Below, piece after piece: positions 45,411-55,799 of a stretch of 63,247 nt of DNA (within the stretch, counting starts at the first letter, position 1; each line of letters starts with the position of its first letter). Made by a program: the position numbers and the translations under genes. The DNA is from Sphingobium estronivorans (lineage in GTDB: Bacteria; Pseudomonadota; Alphaproteobacteria; Sphingomonadales; Sphingomonadaceae). The stretch covers positions 1-63,247 of the forward strand of contig NZ_LFCT01000006.1 of assembly GCF_008692605.1 (NCBI RefSeq), in the 5' to 3' direction. The notes beneath the pieces are model-generated. The model was not told where the DNA came from, ran no database searches, and saw nothing but the letters and a program-made list of their open reading frames with translations.

Positions 45411-46625
45411 ATGGCAGCGCATCTGGTGATTGTCGGGGGTGGCCCCGCGGGCATGATGGCGGGCCTGTTATTCGCGCGGGCAGGCGTACCGGTCACGGTG
45501 CTGGAGAAGCATGGCGATTTCCTGCGCGATTTCCGGGGCGACACGGTGCATCCCTCGACGCTGGAACTGTTTCGCGAACTCGGCCTGCGCGACCGATTGC
45601 TGGAGCGGCCGCATGACAAGGTGAGCGAACTTGCCGGACGCATCGCCGGCCAGCGGTTGCGGATTGCCGATTTCCGTCGCCTGCCGGTGGACAGCAAGTT
45701 CATCGCCCTGATGCCGCAATGGGATTTCCTGGATTTCGTGGCGCGGGAAGCGGAATGCTATCCCGACTTCACCCTGCGCATGCGTGCGGAAGCCGTGGGC
45801 CTGAGCCATGATGCGGCCGGACGCGTGAATGGCGTCATGCTGGCGGGCGGGGAACGGGTGCCCGCCGATTATGTCATCGCGGCGGATGGGCGGCGATCCG
45901 TGCTGCGCGATGCGGCGGCGCTGCCTCTGGAGGATCTGGGTGCGCCGATGGATGTCTTCTGGTTCCGATTGCCCAAGGCGGCGACGCTGGAGAACCAGAC
46001 CATGGGCGTGTTCGAGGCGGGGCGGCTGTTCGTTCAGATCGACCGCCGCGATTATTGGCAGTGCGCCTATGTCTTCGCCAAGGGGCAGGCGGATGCAGTG
46101 CGGGCGCGCGGTCTGCCGGCTTTTCGGGAGGAGATTGCCCGTTTGCTGCCCGAATTGGGCGCGGCCGCCGGGGCATTGACGGATTGGGATCAGGTGAAGC
46201 TGCTCTCGGTGGCGCTGGACCGGCTGACGCGTTGGTATCGACCCGGCTTGCTGGCGATCGGCGATGCGGCCCACGCCATGTCGCCGGTGGGTGGGGTCGG
46301 GATCAACCTTGCCATACAGGATGCGGTGGCGGCGGCCAACCTGATGGCGCAGACCATGGTTGAGGGCGGAGACGTGGACGCCGCCGCGTCCCGCGTTCAG
46401 CAGCGCCGGCTGTTTCCCACGCGGGTGATCCAGCGGGCGCAGAAGATGGCGCATGACCGGATCATCGGCGCGCTGCTCGATCTCGACGCGCGCCTCGTCC
46501 GGCCGCCATGGGTGGTAAGACTGCTCGACCGCTGCGCCCCATTGCGTGGCATCCCGGCGCGGCTTGTCGGTCTGGGCATCCGTCGCGAGCATATCCGCTC
46601 GCCGGATGCCGGGAAGCGGGGTTAA
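45411..46625 (+). CDS. FAD-dependent monooxygenase (UbiH/PHBH-like)
   Basis: A 404-residue flavoprotein hydroxylase. The FAD loop is VIVGGGPAGMMAGLL, and the second FAD motif GDAAHAMSPVGGVGINLA lies near residue 285. The segment VIAADGRRSVLRDAAAL gives the DG motif linking FAD and NAD(P)H. It resembles single-component aromatic hydroxylases. The RGDTVHPSTLEL segment is shared with a subfamily often annotated as FAD-dependent oxidoreductase. The substrate is unknown. The 3' end overlaps the converging GNAT-nitrilase gene by 4 bp. Confidence 0.88.
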   Translation: MAAHLVIVGGGPAGMMAGLLFARAGVPVTVLEKHGDFLRDFRGDTVHPSTLELFRELGLRDRLLERPHDKVSELAGRIAGQRLRIADFRRLPVDSKFIALMPQWDFLDFVAREAECYPDFTLRMRAEAVGLSHDAAGRVNGVMLAGGERVPADYVIAADGRRSVLRDAAALPLEDLGAPMDVFWFRLPKAATLENQTMGVFEAGRLFVQIDRRDYWQCAYVFAKGQADAVRARGLPAFREEIARLLPELGAAAGALTDWDQVKLLSVALDRLTRWYRPGLLAIGDAAHAMSPVGGVGINLAIQDAVAAANLMAQTMVEGGDVDAAASRVQQRRLFPTRVIQRAQKMAHDRIIGALLDLDARLVRPPWVVRLLDRCAPLRGIPARLVGLGIRREHIRSPDAGKRG

Positions 46626-48235
46626 CCCCCACCCGGCGCATTATGCCCGCCCGCAGGCACCGGGCCGCCGCTGGGGGCGTGGCTGTGATCGGGATTGCTG
46701 TCCCAATCGATATGATAGAGGTCGAACCGCCGGTCGCGCAGGTTGCGCACCGTGCCCTCCGCCCGCGCCCAGCTCAGGTCCGCGAGGTTCACGTCCGCCA
46801 TGGTCAGCGTCTCGACATTCTCCGTCGATTCCGCCGCGATGCCGTCCCGCGCAAAGGGCAGGTCGCAGGGGGTCAGGATCGCGCTCTGGGCATATTGGAT
46901 GTCCATATTGTCGACATTGGGCAGATTGCCGACATTGCCCGACATCACGACATAGCATTGATTTTCGATGGCGCGCGCCTGCGCGCAGTAGCGCACCCGC
47001 ATATAGCCCAGCCGCGAGTCGGTGCAGAAGGGGACGAAGATGATCCGCGCGCCCTGGTCGACCAGTCGCCGCGCCAGTTCCGGGAACTCGCTGTCATAAC
47101 AGATGAGGACGCCGATCGGCCCGCAATCGGTCTGGATCACGTCCAGCGAATCCCCGCCCTTGATGTTCCACCAAAAGGCTTCATTGGGCGTCGGGTGAAT
47201 CTTCTCCTGGGTGTGGACCGATCCGTCGCGCAGCGCCACATAGGCGATGTTCTGAATATCCTCATCCTCGGCGCGTGTCGGGTGGGAGCCACCGATGATA
47301 TTGATATTATATTCCAGCGCCATCCGCGTCAGTTCCCGGGTGAGGCGCGGTGTGTAGCCGGTCAGCCTGTCGATGGCCTCGATGGGCGACAGCTTCTTCG
47401 TTTCGAAGGAGAGGAGCGGGAGGGTGAACAGTTCGGGAAAGACGATGAAGTCGGATCGGTAATCCGCCGCCACGTCGACGAAATATTCGATGTTGCGCAC
47501 GAACTCGTCGAAATCCTTCACGGCGCGCGCCTGTAGCTGGCAGGTGGCGAGGCGAACGCTCTCCACCCCCCGCGGAACCCGCATTTCCGGCGCTTCGTCG
47601 GGATCGACATAGGGATTGCGCCAGACCAGATGGGCGGCATGTCCGTCGGACTGCCTGTCCTCGGGCAGATAATTTTCAAGGATGCCGATCGGTTCGAACT
47701 GGTTTTTCAGCTGGAAGCTGATCACCTGGTCGCGGATCTTGCCGTGAACGACCCTCTCCAGATAGTCGGAGGGACCCTGAACGCGCCGTTTGGCGCGGGC
47801 ATAGCCCGGCATCCGCCCGGCGATCACAATGCCGTGCAGGTCCAGTTCCTCGGCCAGTTCCTTTCGCTCATCATACAGCCGCTGACCGATGCGCAGGCCG
47901 CGCAGCTTGGGGTCGACGGCCATTTCATAGCCATAGAGCCACTCGCCCGCCGCGCTGTGCCGCGTGCCGAAGCCATTGGCGGTGATTTCTTCCCAATCAT
48001 GGGTGGAAAAGGCCATGCTCCTGCTGACGCGCATGGTCGCGCAATAGCCCACGACCTTGCTGTCGTAGAGCGCGACGAAGCAGCCGGTCGGGAAATTGTT
48101 GATCTGCCCGCGCAGGGTGGCGAGCGAATAATTGGGGAGGCCCGGATAGACGCGGGCGATCAATCGCTGGATGCCGCGCACGTCAGCAGGAACCGCTGCG
48201 CGGACCTCCAGACGTTTCTTGGCCGTCGTCGTCAT
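46622..48235 (-). CDS. Bifunctional GNAT acetyltransferase / carbon-nitrogen hydrolase
   Basis: A 537-residue fusion. Residues about 10-200 form a GNAT domain with the acetyl-CoA loop EMAVDPKLRGLRIGQRLYDE. Residues about 230-515 form a nitrilase-type domain with the E-K-C triad (VFPELF, QEKIHPTPNE, ICYDSEFPE). The enzyme should acetylate one amine-like substrate and cleave a C-N bond of the same or a related one. Such fusions occur in many bacteria, but the substrate is unproved. The ATG at 48235 follows GGGAG. Confidence 0.88.
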   Translation of the reverse strand: MTTTAKKRLEVRAAVPADVRGIQRLIARVYPGLPNYSLATLRGQINNFPTGCFVALYDSKVVGYCATMRVSRSMAFSTHDWEEITANGFGTRHSAAGEWLYGYEMAVDPKLRGLRIGQRLYDERKELAEELDLHGIVIAGRMPGYARAKRRVQGPSDYLERVVHGKIRDQVISFQLKNQFEPIGILENYLPEDRQSDGHAAHLVWRNPYVDPDEAPEMRVPRGVESVRLATCQLQARAVKDFDEFVRNIEYFVDVAADYRSDFIVFPELFTLPLLSFETKKLSPIEAIDRLTGYTPRLTRELTRMALEYNINIIGGSHPTRAEDEDIQNIAYVALRDGSVHTQEKIHPTPNEAFWWNIKGGDSLDVIQTDCGPIGVLICYDSEFPELARRLVDQGARIIFVPFCTDSRLGYMRVRYCAQARAIENQCYVVMSGNVGNLPNVDNMDIQYAQSAILTPCDLPFARDGIAAESTENVETLTMADVNLADLSWARAEGTVRNLRDRRFDLYHIDWDSNPDHSHAPSGGPVPAGGHNAPGGG

Positions 48236-48265
48236 CGCTGTAATCTCCCGTCCAATACGACCCAT

Positions 48266-48298
48266 GAAAAAAGGCGGCGCCGGGATGCGGCGCCGCCT
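48266..48298 (-). terminator. Rho-independent terminator of icd
   Basis: On the minus strand, AGGCGGCGCC and GGCGCCGCCT (48272-48281 and 48289-48298) form a 10 bp stem, followed by a run of T (A-run at 48266-48272 on plus). It ends icd before the next leftward gene. Confidence 0.85.
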
Positions 48299-48333
48299 CG
48301 TTCCGTTAGCGTATTGAACCTAGGAAAAGCGGA

Positions 48334-49554
48334 TCAGTTCCACTGGCCCATAGCGGTTTCCAGGTTGACGCGGATTGCCTCGAAGAACTGTTCGGTGGTC
48401 ATCCACGCCTGATCCGGACCGATCAGCAGCGCCAGATCCTTGGTCATCGCGCCGCTTTCGACGGTCTCGATGCAGACCCGCTCCAGCGTTTCGGCGAACT
48501 TGGTGACTTCCGGCGTCTCGTCGAACTTGCCGCGATAGGCCAGGCCCTGCGTCCAGGCGAAGATCGAGGCGATCGGGTTGGTCGAGGTCGCCTTGCCCTG
48601 CTGGTGCTGGCGATAGTGGCGGGTGACGGTGCCGTGCGCGGCTTCGGCCTCGACGGTCTTGCCGTCGGGCGAGAGCAGTACGGAGGTCATGAGGCCGAGC
48701 GAACCGAAGCCCTGCGCCACGGTGTCCGACTGGACGTCGCCGTCATAGTTCTTGCAGGCCCAGACGAACTTGCCGCTCCACTTGAGGGCGGAGGCGACCA
48801 TGTCGTCGATCAGGCGGTGTTCGTAAACGGCGCCCACAGCCTTGAACTGGTCGGCGAATTCCTTGTCGAACACTTCCTGGAACAGATCCTTGAAGCGACC
48901 GTCATAGGCCTTGAGGATGGTGTTCTTGGTCGACAGGTACAACGGCCAGCCGCGGCCCAGCGCATAGTTCATGCTGGCGCGGGCGAAATCGCGGATCGAG
49001 TCGTCGAGGTTGTACATCCCCATGGCGACGCCGGAGCTGGGGAAGTTGAACACGTCCTTTTCGATCTTCTCGCCATTTTCGCCGTCCCAGATCATGCGCA
49101 GCTTGCCGGGGCCGGGGACGAGGAAGTCGGTGGCGCGATACTGGTCGCCGAACGCGTGACGGCCGATGACGATGGGGTCGGTCCAGCCGGGCACCAGGCG
49201 GGGCACGTTGCGGATGACGATGGGTTCGCGGAACACCACGCCGCCCAGGATGTTGCGGATCGTGCCGTTAGGCGACTTCCACATTTCCTTGAGGCCGAAT
49301 TCCTCGACGCGCGCTTCGTCCGGGGTGATGGTGGCGCACTTCACGCCGACGCCATATTCCTTGATCGCGTTGGCGGAATCGATGGTGATCTGATCGTTGG
49401 TCTCGTCGCGCTTCTCGACACCCAGATCGTAATATTTCAGGTCAACGTCGAGATAGGGAAGGATCAGGCGCTCACGAATCCATTCCCAGATGATCCGGGT
49501 CATTTCGTCGCCGTCGATCTCCACGACGGGGTTCTTCACCTTGATCTTAGCCAT
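48334..49554 (-). CDS. icd: NADP-dependent isocitrate dehydrogenase
   Basis: A 406-residue enzyme oxidising isocitrate to 2-oxoglutarate. It starts [20 protein letters not shown], the dimeric eukaryote-like IDH type used in alphaproteobacteria rather than the E. coli type. Substrate and metal residues lie in [14 protein letters not shown] and [14 protein letters not shown], and the NADP site in [15 protein letters not shown] 49554 is the family start; an extension to 49617 has no homology. It is the second source of TCA flux in this window beside the mdh-suc block. Confidence 0.97.
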   Translation of the reverse strand: MAKIKVKNPVVEIDGDEMTRIIWEWIRERLILPYLDVDLKYYDLGVEKRDETNDQITIDSANAIKEYGVGVKCATITPDEARVEEFGLKEMWKSPNGTIRNILGGVVFREPIVIRNVPRLVPGWTDPIVIGRHAFGDQYRATDFLVPGPGKLRMIWDGENGEKIEKDVFNFPSSGVAMGMYNLDDSIRDFARASMNYALGRGWPLYLSTKNTILKAYDGRFKDLFQEVFDKEFADQFKAVGAVYEHRLIDDMVASALKWSGKFVWACKNYDGDVQSDTVAQGFGSLGLMTSVLLSPDGKTVEAEAAHGTVTRHYRQHQQGKATSTNPIASIFAWTQGLAYRGKFDETPEVTKFAETLERVCIETVESGAMTKDLALLIGPDQAWMTTEQFFEAIRVNLETAMGQWN

Positions 49555-49720
49555 GCGCCTGTTCGCTTTCTTCGTTCGGGTGGAATTTGCGACACGCCCT
49601 AGGGAAAGCGGCGGCAATGTTCAACTGCGCAATGCCATCTGCACCGGCAGGATCATTTCATGGCGCGCCGGGCGGCATCGGACGTTGTCACTCTAACCGA
49701 CTGTCCCTAAAGACGTGGCC

Positions 49721-50455
49721 ATGGAAAATGACGAACTGACCGTCGCGCTGGGCGGCAATGTAAAATGGCGATTCCCTTCGGTCCATCCGGAGGGCATGAA
49801 ATTCGGCCTGATCGCGGTGGCGATCACCGTCCTGCTGTTCCTGGTCGGCTGGCAGATTCCGGCCTGGCTGATGGTGATGGTGTCGATCTGGGTCTTTGCC
49901 TTTTTCCGCGATCCGGTGCGTGCCGTGCCGCAGGACGAACGCGCCATCGTCGCCCCGGCCGACGGATTGGTGACGCTGATCCAGCGCGTGCCGCCGCCTC
50001 GGGAAATGGCGGGGCCGGACGGGCTGGGGGATCAGCCGATGATCCGCGTGTCGATCTTCATGAGTGTGTTCGACGTGCACATCAACCGCACGCCGATCGG
50101 CGGGACGGTGAAGTCGGTCGTCTATATTTCGGGCAAGTTCCTGAACGCCGATCTCGACAAGGCGAGCGAAGATAATGAACGCCAGCATATCCTGGTCGAG
50201 CGGCATGACGGCGTGCGCGTCGGCTTCACCCAGATCGCCGGGCTGGTGGCGCGGCGGATCGTGCCGTTCGTGAAGCCTGGCGACATGGTCGCGGCGGGGC
50301 AGCGGATCGGCCTGATCCGTTTCGGCAGCCGGGTGGATGTCTATCTGCCCGCTGGAACCGCGCCGCGCGTGGTGCTGGGACAGCGCACCGTCGCGGGGGA
50401 GACGATTCTCGGCCAGATGGGCGATATGCGCGTCATTTCGGGGATTCAGCAATAA
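49721..50455 (+). CDS. psd: Phosphatidylserine decarboxylase proenzyme
   Basis: A 244-residue proenzyme. The membrane-anchoring segment lies at residues 28-63. The self-cleavage site G202-S203 ([11 protein letters not shown]) generates the pyruvoyl group, and the upstream APADGLV and [13 protein letters not shown] motifs carry the acid and His residues. It makes phosphatidylethanolamine from the product of PssA. A GTG at 49715 lies two codons upstream. The stop overlaps pssA by one base. Confidence 0.95.
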   Translation: MENDELTVALGGNVKWRFPSVHPEGMKFGLIAVAITVLLFLVGWQIPAWLMVMVSIWVFAFFRDPVRAVPQDERAIVAPADGLVTLIQRVPPPREMAGPDGLGDQPMIRVSIFMSVFDVHINRTPIGGTVKSVVYISGKFLNADLDKASEDNERQHILVERHDGVRVGFTQIAGLVARRIVPFVKPGDMVAAGQRIGLIRFGSRVDVYLPAGTAPRVVLGQRTVAGETILGQMGDMRVISGIQQ

Positions 50456-51231
50456 TGCGACAGCGGCGCGCCATCCCGCGCGGCCTGCGCCGCGGGATCA
50501 CCCTGCGGATGGTGGCGCCCAATGCCGTGACGGCGATGGCGCTTTGCTTCGGCCTGACCGGAGTGCGCTACGGCATTTCCGGCGAGTGGGAGAAAGCGGT
50601 TCTTTCCATCCTGATCGCAGGTGTGCTGGACGGTCTGGACGGCCGCATCGCCCGGCTGCTGCGGGGTGAAAGCCGCTTTGGCGCGGAGTTGGATTCGCTG
50701 TCCGATTCCATCGCCTTCGGCGTGGCGCCGGCGTTGGTCCTCTATCTCTGGTCGCTTCATGCCATGCCGAAATTCGGCTGGATTTTCGCGCTGGCGCATG
50801 CCCTGTCCTGTGCCCTGCGCCTGGCGCGCTTCAATGCGAATATCGATGCCGATGTGCAGCCGCATAAATCGGCTGGTTTTCTGACCGGCGTACCCGCGCC
50901 GGCGGGCGCCGGACTGGCTTTCGTACCGCTCTATCTCTGGCTGGTGACGGGCGAACCGCTGTTCCGCGAATGGTATGTGGTGGCACCCTGGACGGCCTTT
51001 ACCGCCTTTTTGATGATCTCCAGTGTCGCGACCTACAGCTGGTCCGCGCTTCGTCTGCGCAAGCGGATCAGGTTGGAGGCGATCGCGCTTGCCGGTCTGT
51101 TGGGGGCTTTGTTGCTCACCGATCCCTGGCTGACGCTTCTGGTTCTCTGCGCCATTTATCTCGCGCTTATCCCCTTCGGCATGATGTCCTATGCCAAGGT
51201 CCGGCGTCACCGGCTGGACGAGGGGCAATAA
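50455..51231 (+). CDS. pssA: CDP-diacylglycerol-serine O-phosphatidyltransferase
   Basis: A 258-residue membrane protein with the CDP-alcohol motif (VLDGLDGRIARLLRGESRFG, then AELDSLSDSIAFG). It joins serine to CDP-diacylglycerol, and Psd then decarboxylates the product. Several further membrane helices follow. The ATG at 50455 shares its A with the psd stop, so the two enzymes are coupled. CdsA, which makes its substrate, is encoded later in the window. Confidence 0.95.
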   Translation: MRQRRAIPRGLRRGITLRMVAPNAVTAMALCFGLTGVRYGISGEWEKAVLSILIAGVLDGLDGRIARLLRGESRFGAELDSLSDSIAFGVAPALVLYLWSLHAMPKFGWIFALAHALSCALRLARFNANIDADVQPHKSAGFLTGVPAPAGAGLAFVPLYLWLVTGEPLFREWYVVAPWTAFTAFLMISSVATYSWSALRLRKRIRLEAIALAGLLGALLLTDPWLTLLVLCAIYLALIPFGMMSYAKVRRHRLDEGQ

Positions 51232-51235
51232 CCCT

Positions 51236-51466
51236 TTACGCGGCGAAGGCGGTTGCCGGGAAGGCGCGGGCTGGACGCTGCGCTGTTGCAGGGGCGGCCC
51301 GGCGGCGGCTGATCCGCAAGCGATAAACCGGCGCTTCCTGAGGGATCGGTTCGAACGTCAGCGCCGCGACCATCTTGTCATGATAGGCCAGAAACATGCC
51401 GACGATGGTCCCTGCGGCGAGCAGGAACGATCCAGTAAAAACCAATGCGGCGATCAGTGCGAACAT
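51236..51466 (-). CDS. Small membrane protein of unknown function
   Basis: A 76-residue ORF with one long hydrophobic helix (MFALIAALVFTGSFLLAAG, about residues 1-28) and a basic, Ala/Arg-rich C-terminal tail. No family is recognised. The ATG at 51466 places the helix at the start; a longer frame to 51541 adds a polar, unlikely leader. It converges with pssA and diverges from rpsB. Confidence 0.6.
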   Translation of the reverse strand: MFALIAALVFTGSFLLAAGTIVGMFLAYHDKMVAALTFEPIPQEAPVYRLRISRRRAAPATAQRPARAFPATAFAA

Positions 51467-51591
51467 AAGGCATCCACTTTCTGTCTTGCCATTTGCACGG
51501 CTTGGTTCACTATGGGTGGGCAAACGGCGGAAAACCGTCATTTGTTCCCTATGTTCTCCTTATGTTCCATCCAGAACGGAGAGTCAACCCC

Positions 51592-51618
51592 TTGCATTGA
51601 TATTCGGACGCGTCTAAA
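51592..51618 (+). promoter_or_regulatory. Possible rpsB promoter
   Basis: TTGCAT (51592-51597) and GTCTAA (51612-51617) are spaced by 14 bases. That resembles the alphaproteobacterial pattern TTGNC-N11-14-GCTANA. The pair sits about 100 bp before the rpsB ATG, in an AT-richer gap. A leader of this length is usual for ribosomal protein S2 genes. This is a pattern match only. Confidence 0.3.
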
Positions 51619-51714
51619 GGCGCGCCCATTCCACATGGGAATCGACATATCCGGTGCTGTGGCGCGACGCCCAGTTCCTGATTCCCAGAGGTGTAACCGG
51701 AAGGAGAAGTTATT

Positions 51715-52473
51715 ATGGCGGCACCTGTCGTCACCATGCACCAATTGATCGAGGCTGGCGCCCACTTCGGCCACCAGACCCACCGCTGGAACCCGCGCAT
51801 GAAGCCGTACATCTTCGGCGAGCGCAACGGCATCCACATCCTCGACCTGTCGCAGACCGTGCCGCTCTTCGGCCGCGCGCTGGATTTCGTGTCCGGCACC
51901 GTCGCCGCCGGTGGCAAGGTGCTGTTCGTCGGCACCAAGCGCCAGGCGCAGGATCCGATCGCTGAAGCCGCCCGCAAGTCGGGTCAGCATTTCGTCAACC
52001 ACCGCTGGCTGGGCGGCATGCTCACCAACTGGAAGACCATTTCGGGTTCGATCAAGCGTCTGAAGACCCTTGAGGAAAAGCTGTCGGGCGACACCCACGG
52101 CTTCACCAAGAAGGAAGTCCTTCAGATGACCCGCGAGCGCGAGAAGCTCGAACTGTCGCTGGGCGGCATCCGCGATATGAACGGCATCCCCGATGTCATG
52201 TTCGTGATCGACGCCAACAAGGAAGAGCTGGCGATCAAGGAAGCCAACACGCTGGGTATTCCGGTCGTCGCGATCCTCGATTCGAACGTCTCGCCCGACG
52301 GCATCGCTTTCCCGGTTCCGGCGAACGATGACGCCAGCCGAGCGATCCGCCTCTACTGCGACGCCATCGCCGCCGCCGCCACCAAGGGCAACCGTGGTGC
52401 GCAGCAGGCTTCGGGCGTCGACCTGGGCGCTCTGGACGAGCCCGAGGCCGAAGAGGTCGTCGCTCAGGCCTGA
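51715..52473 (+). CDS. rpsB: 30S ribosomal protein S2
   Basis: A 252-residue protein. Signature segments include [34 protein letters not shown] and [19 protein letters not shown]. It is a late-binding protein of the small subunit. AAGGAGAAG stands before the ATG. It begins the rpsB-tsf-pyrH-frr translation block in its usual order. Confidence 0.98.
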   Translation: MAAPVVTMHQLIEAGAHFGHQTHRWNPRMKPYIFGERNGIHILDLSQTVPLFGRALDFVSGTVAAGGKVLFVGTKRQAQDPIAEAARKSGQHFVNHRWLGGMLTNWKTISGSIKRLKTLEEKLSGDTHGFTKKEVLQMTREREKLELSLGGIRDMNGIPDVMFVIDANKEELAIKEANTLGIPVVAILDSNVSPDGIAFPVPANDDASRAIRLYCDAIAAAATKGNRGAQQASGVDLGALDEPEAEEVVAQA

Positions 52474-52504
52474 GACGCGGTCTTCGAACTGCAAGAATGA
52501 CAGG

Positions 52505-52535
52505 CTAGGGCGCGCTCCGATGGAACGCGCCCTAG
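52505..52535 (+). other. 10 bp palindrome between rpsB and tsf
   Basis: CTAGGGCGCG (52505-52514) pairs with CGCGCCCTAG (52526-52535), with an 11-base loop and no clear T-run. A weak terminator or attenuator in this gap would lower tsf expression relative to rpsB, as known in enteric bacteria. Confidence 0.45.
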
Positions 52536-52573
52536 CGCTTATTTGAACCCTTTGAACATTTAGGAGCCGAAAC

Positions 52574-53500
52574 ATGGCCGAGATTACCGCTGCTGCCGTC
52601 AAGGAACTGCGCGACCGTTCGGGCGCGGGCATGATGGATTGCAAGAAGGCGCTCACCGAAGCCAATGGCGACATCGAAGCGGCAACCGACTGGCTGCGCG
52701 CCAAGGGGCTGGCCGCTGCCCAGAAGAAGTCGAGCCGCACCGCCGCTGAAGGTCTGGTGGGCGTCGCCGTTGCGGGCACCAAGGGCGTTGCCGTTGAAGT
52801 GAACAGCGAGACCGACTTCGTCGCCAAGAACGACCAGTTCCAGGACTTCGTCCGCACCGTATCGACCATCGCGCTGGAAAACGGCACTGCCGATGCCGAT
52901 GCGCTGTCGAACGCGGCCTATCCCTCGGGCGGCACGGTCGCTGAAAAGCTGGTCGCGAACATCGCCACCATCGGTGAGAACCAGACCCTGCGCCGCGTCG
53001 GCCAGATCGAAGTGAGCCAGGGCGTGGTCGTTCCCTACGTCCACAATGCGGCTGCTCCGGGCCTGGGCAAGATCGGCGTTCTGGTTGCGCTCGAAGGCGA
53101 CGCGCCGGCTGACGTTCTGGAGCCGCTGGGCAAGCAGATCGCCATGCACATCGCTGCTGCCTTCCCGCTGGCCCTGTCGGCTGCCGACATCGACCCGGCG
53201 TTGCTGGAGCGTGAGCGCGCCATCGCCGCTGAAAAGGCTGCCGAATCGGGCAAGCCTGCTGAAATCGTCGCCAAGATGGTCGACGGCGCGGTCGCCAAGT
53301 TCGCCAAGGAGCAGGCGCTCCTCTCGCAGCTGTTCGTGATGGACAACAAGACCCCGGTTGCAGACGTCGTTGCCAAGGCGGCGAAGGATGCCGGCGCGTC
53401 GATCACGCTGAAGAACTATGTCCGCTTCCAGCTCGGCGAAGGCATCGAGAAGGAAACGAGCGACTTCGCGGCGGAAGTCGCGGCGGCCGCTGGCGTCTGA
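52574..53500 (+). CDS. tsf: Elongation factor Ts
   Basis: A 308-residue nucleotide-exchange factor for EF-Tu. The N-terminal UBA-like domain contains [20 protein letters not shown], and the core has [18 protein letters not shown] and [13 protein letters not shown]. The length is usual for alphaproteobacteria. AGGAG stands 8 bp before the ATG. Confidence 0.98.
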   Translation: MAEITAAAVKELRDRSGAGMMDCKKALTEANGDIEAATDWLRAKGLAAAQKKSSRTAAEGLVGVAVAGTKGVAVEVNSETDFVAKNDQFQDFVRTVSTIALENGTADADALSNAAYPSGGTVAEKLVANIATIGENQTLRRVGQIEVSQGVVVPYVHNAAAPGLGKIGVLVALEGDAPADVLEPLGKQIAMHIAAAFPLALSAADIDPALLERERAIAAEKAAESGKPAEIVAKMVDGAVAKFAKEQALLSQLFVMDNKTPVADVVAKAAKDAGASITLKNYVRFQLGEGIEKETSDFAAEVAAAAGV

Positions 53501-53681
53501 TCTGGCAGAAGGTTCGCTTCGGACGATGACGGGAGGCTGAGGCTTCTCGACAAGTCCGAAGGGGGCGCTAAGGAAGCCGGGGGCTTAAAACCCCGCTTCA
53601 CATAATGGCGCGTGCTGTTAAGGTGCGCGCCATTTCCTTGCCCGTAAAATGGGCCTGATCATTAATGGAACATTGCCCGGC

Positions 53682-54407
53682 ATGACCCGACCCGCCTTTA
53701 AGCGCATCCTGTTGAAACTCTCGGGCGAAGTGCTGATGGGGCAGGGGCAGTTCGGCATCGAGCCGGAAACCGTGAACCGGGTCGCGGGCGAAATCGCTGC
53801 GGCGAAGGATGCGGGTTTCGAGCTGTGCGTCGTTGTCGGCGGCGGCAATATTTTCCGTGGGCTGGCGGGCGCTGCCAAGGGTTTCGACCGGGCGAGCGCC
53901 GATTATATGGGCATGCTCGCCACCGTCATGAACGCGCTGGCGGTGCAGAATGCGCTGGAAAAGCTGGGCTATGACACCCGCGTCCAGTCCGCCATTCCGA
54001 TGGCCTCGGTCTGTGAGCCCTATATCCGGCGCAAGGCGGTGCGGCACATGGAGAAGGGCCGGATCGTGATCTTCGCGGCGGGGACCGGCAGCCCCTATTT
54101 CACCACCGATACCACGGCGGCGCTGCGCGCGGCGGAAATGAACTGCGATGCGCTGTTCAAGGGCACCAGCGTTGACGGCATCTACAATGCCGATCCCAAA
54201 AATGTGCCCGATGCGGCGCGTTATGAGGAAATCAGCTTTGATCGCGTGCTGAACGACAATCTGAAGGTCATGGACGCAAGCGCCATTGCCCTTTGCCGCG
54301 AAAACAATATTCCCATCGTCGTGTTCAACATCCGTGAAACCGGTAATCTGGCCAAGGTGCTGGCCGGTGACGGTGTGGCGACGATCGTGCAAAATCAGGA
54401 GCGCTGA
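53682..54407 (+). CDS. pyrH: Uridylate kinase
   Basis: A 241-residue amino-acid-kinase-fold enzyme phosphorylating UMP. It starts [18 protein letters not shown], as expected, with [12 protein letters not shown] and the ATP site [17 protein letters not shown]. The ATG at 53682 gives the normal length; ATG 53649 would add 11 residues without homology. It is separated from tsf by about 180 bp and followed by frr. Confidence 0.96.
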   Translation: MTRPAFKRILLKLSGEVLMGQGQFGIEPETVNRVAGEIAAAKDAGFELCVVVGGGNIFRGLAGAAKGFDRASADYMGMLATVMNALAVQNALEKLGYDTRVQSAIPMASVCEPYIRRKAVRHMEKGRIVIFAAGTGSPYFTTDTTAALRAAEMNCDALFKGTSVDGIYNADPKNVPDAARYEEISFDRVLNDNLKVMDASAIALCRENNIPIVVFNIRETGNLAKVLAGDGVATIVQNQER

Positions 54408-54413
54408 AAGACA

Positions 54414-54971
54414 ATGGCTCAATATGACAAGGCCGACCTCGAACGCCGTATGCACGGTGCCGTCGAATCGCTGAAGGGCGATCTGGCGGGTCTGCGCACC
54501 GGCCGCGCCAATATCCAGCTGCTCGACCCGGTGACGGTCGAGGTTTATGGCGCGCATATGCCGCTCAATCAGGTGGCGACCGTCTCCGCACCCGAACCGC
54601 GCATGCTGTCGGTGCAGGTGTGGGACAAGAGCAATGTCGGCCCCTGCGACAAGGCGATCCGTTCGGCGGGCCTGGGTCTCAACCCGATCGTCGACGGCCA
54701 GACGCTGCGCCTGCCGATCCCGGACCTGACCGAAGAACGCCGCAAGGAACTGGCGAAGCTTGCCAGTAAATATGCCGAGGGCGCCCGTGTCGCCGCCCGC
54801 AACGTGCGCCGCGATGGCATGGACAGCCTGAAGACCGACGAGAAAAAGGGCGAGATCAGCGAGGACGAGCGCAAGCGGCTGGAAACTGAAGTCCAGAAGC
54901 TGACCGACAGCACCATCGCCGACATCGACGCGGCGGCGGCGACGAAGGAGAAGGAAATTCTCGGCCAGTGA
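54414..54971 (+). CDS. frr: Ribosome recycling factor
   Basis: A 185-residue two-domain protein that splits post-termination ribosomes with EF-G. Segments include [33 protein letters not shown] [19 protein letters not shown], and [14 protein letters not shown]. The start lies 6 bp after the pyrH stop, with GGAGCGC upstream. Confidence 0.97.
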   Translation: MAQYDKADLERRMHGAVESLKGDLAGLRTGRANIQLLDPVTVEVYGAHMPLNQVATVSAPEPRMLSVQVWDKSNVGPCDKAIRSAGLGLNPIVDGQTLRLPIPDLTEERRKELAKLASKYAEGARVAARNVRRDGMDSLKTDEKKGEISEDERKRLETEVQKLTDSTIADIDAAAATKEKEILGQ

Positions 54972-55014
54972 GCCGGGGCTTTCCTTTCGTGATCAAAGCA
55001 CGCATCACCCTCTG

Positions 55015-55794
55015 ATGGCCAGCCAAGCCAAGCCCGATCTGACCAGCGGCGCGCCAGCCCATGGCGCGCGTCACGTCGATGGCATCCGCACGGGGTCCCC
55101 CGGGCCCCGTCACGTCGCCATCATCATGGATGGCAATGGCCGCTGGGCCAAGAAGCGGTTCCTGCCGCGCGTCGCCGGGCATCGTGCCGGGGCGGAGGCG
55201 GTGCGCCGCGTCGCGCGCGCGGCGCAGGAACTGGGGCTGGAGTGCCTGACGCTTTACGCCTTTTCCTCGGAAAACTGGAAGCGCCCGGCAAGCGAGGTGG
55301 CGGACCTGATGGGCCTGCTGCGCCATTTCATCCAGTCCGATCTCAATGAGTTTCACGCCAATGGCGTGCGACTACGGATCATCGGTCATTATCAGGCTCT
55401 CGATCCGGTGCTGGTCGACCTGATCGAGGACGCGATGGCCCGCACGGCGGCGAACACCGGCCCTATCATCGCCATTGCGCTCAACTATGGTGCGCAGGAC
55501 GAACTGGTGCGGGTGGCGCAAACGCTGGCTCGTCGCGTGGCTGCGGGCGAGATCGGGGCAGAGGAGATCGGCATCGGCGATATCGACGGGGCGCTCTATA
55601 CCGCCGACCTGCCGCCGCTGGACCTTATCATCCGCACCTCCGGCGAGCAGCGGCTCAGCAATTTCATGCTGTGGCAGGCGGCCTATGCGGAACTCTACTT
55701 CACCGACATGCTGTGGCCCGATTTCGACGGGCGCGCGCTGGCCGACGCGCTCGATGCCTTCCGCCTGAGGGACCGCCGTTTCGGCGGGCTGTGA
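55015..55794 (+). CDS. uppS: Undecaprenyl pyrophosphate synthase
   Basis: A 259-residue cis-prenyltransferase making the C55 carrier lipid for cell-wall and glycan export. The catalytic region HVAIIMDGNGRWAKKRFLPR holds the essential D, and TLYAFSSENWKRP and the end motif RTSGEQRLSNFMLWQAAYAE complete the family pattern. About 30 residues ahead of the first motif are unconserved. cdsA follows after 5 bp. Confidence 0.96.
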   Translation: MASQAKPDLTSGAPAHGARHVDGIRTGSPGPRHVAIIMDGNGRWAKKRFLPRVAGHRAGAEAVRRVARAAQELGLECLTLYAFSSENWKRPASEVADLMGLLRHFIQSDLNEFHANGVRLRIIGHYQALDPVLVDLIEDAMARTAANTGPIIAIALNYGAQDELVRVAQTLARRVAAGEIGAEEIGIGDIDGALYTADLPPLDLIIRTSGEQRLSNFMLWQAAYAELYFTDMLWPDFDGRALADALDAFRLRDRRFGGL

Positions 55795-55799
55795 CGCAT

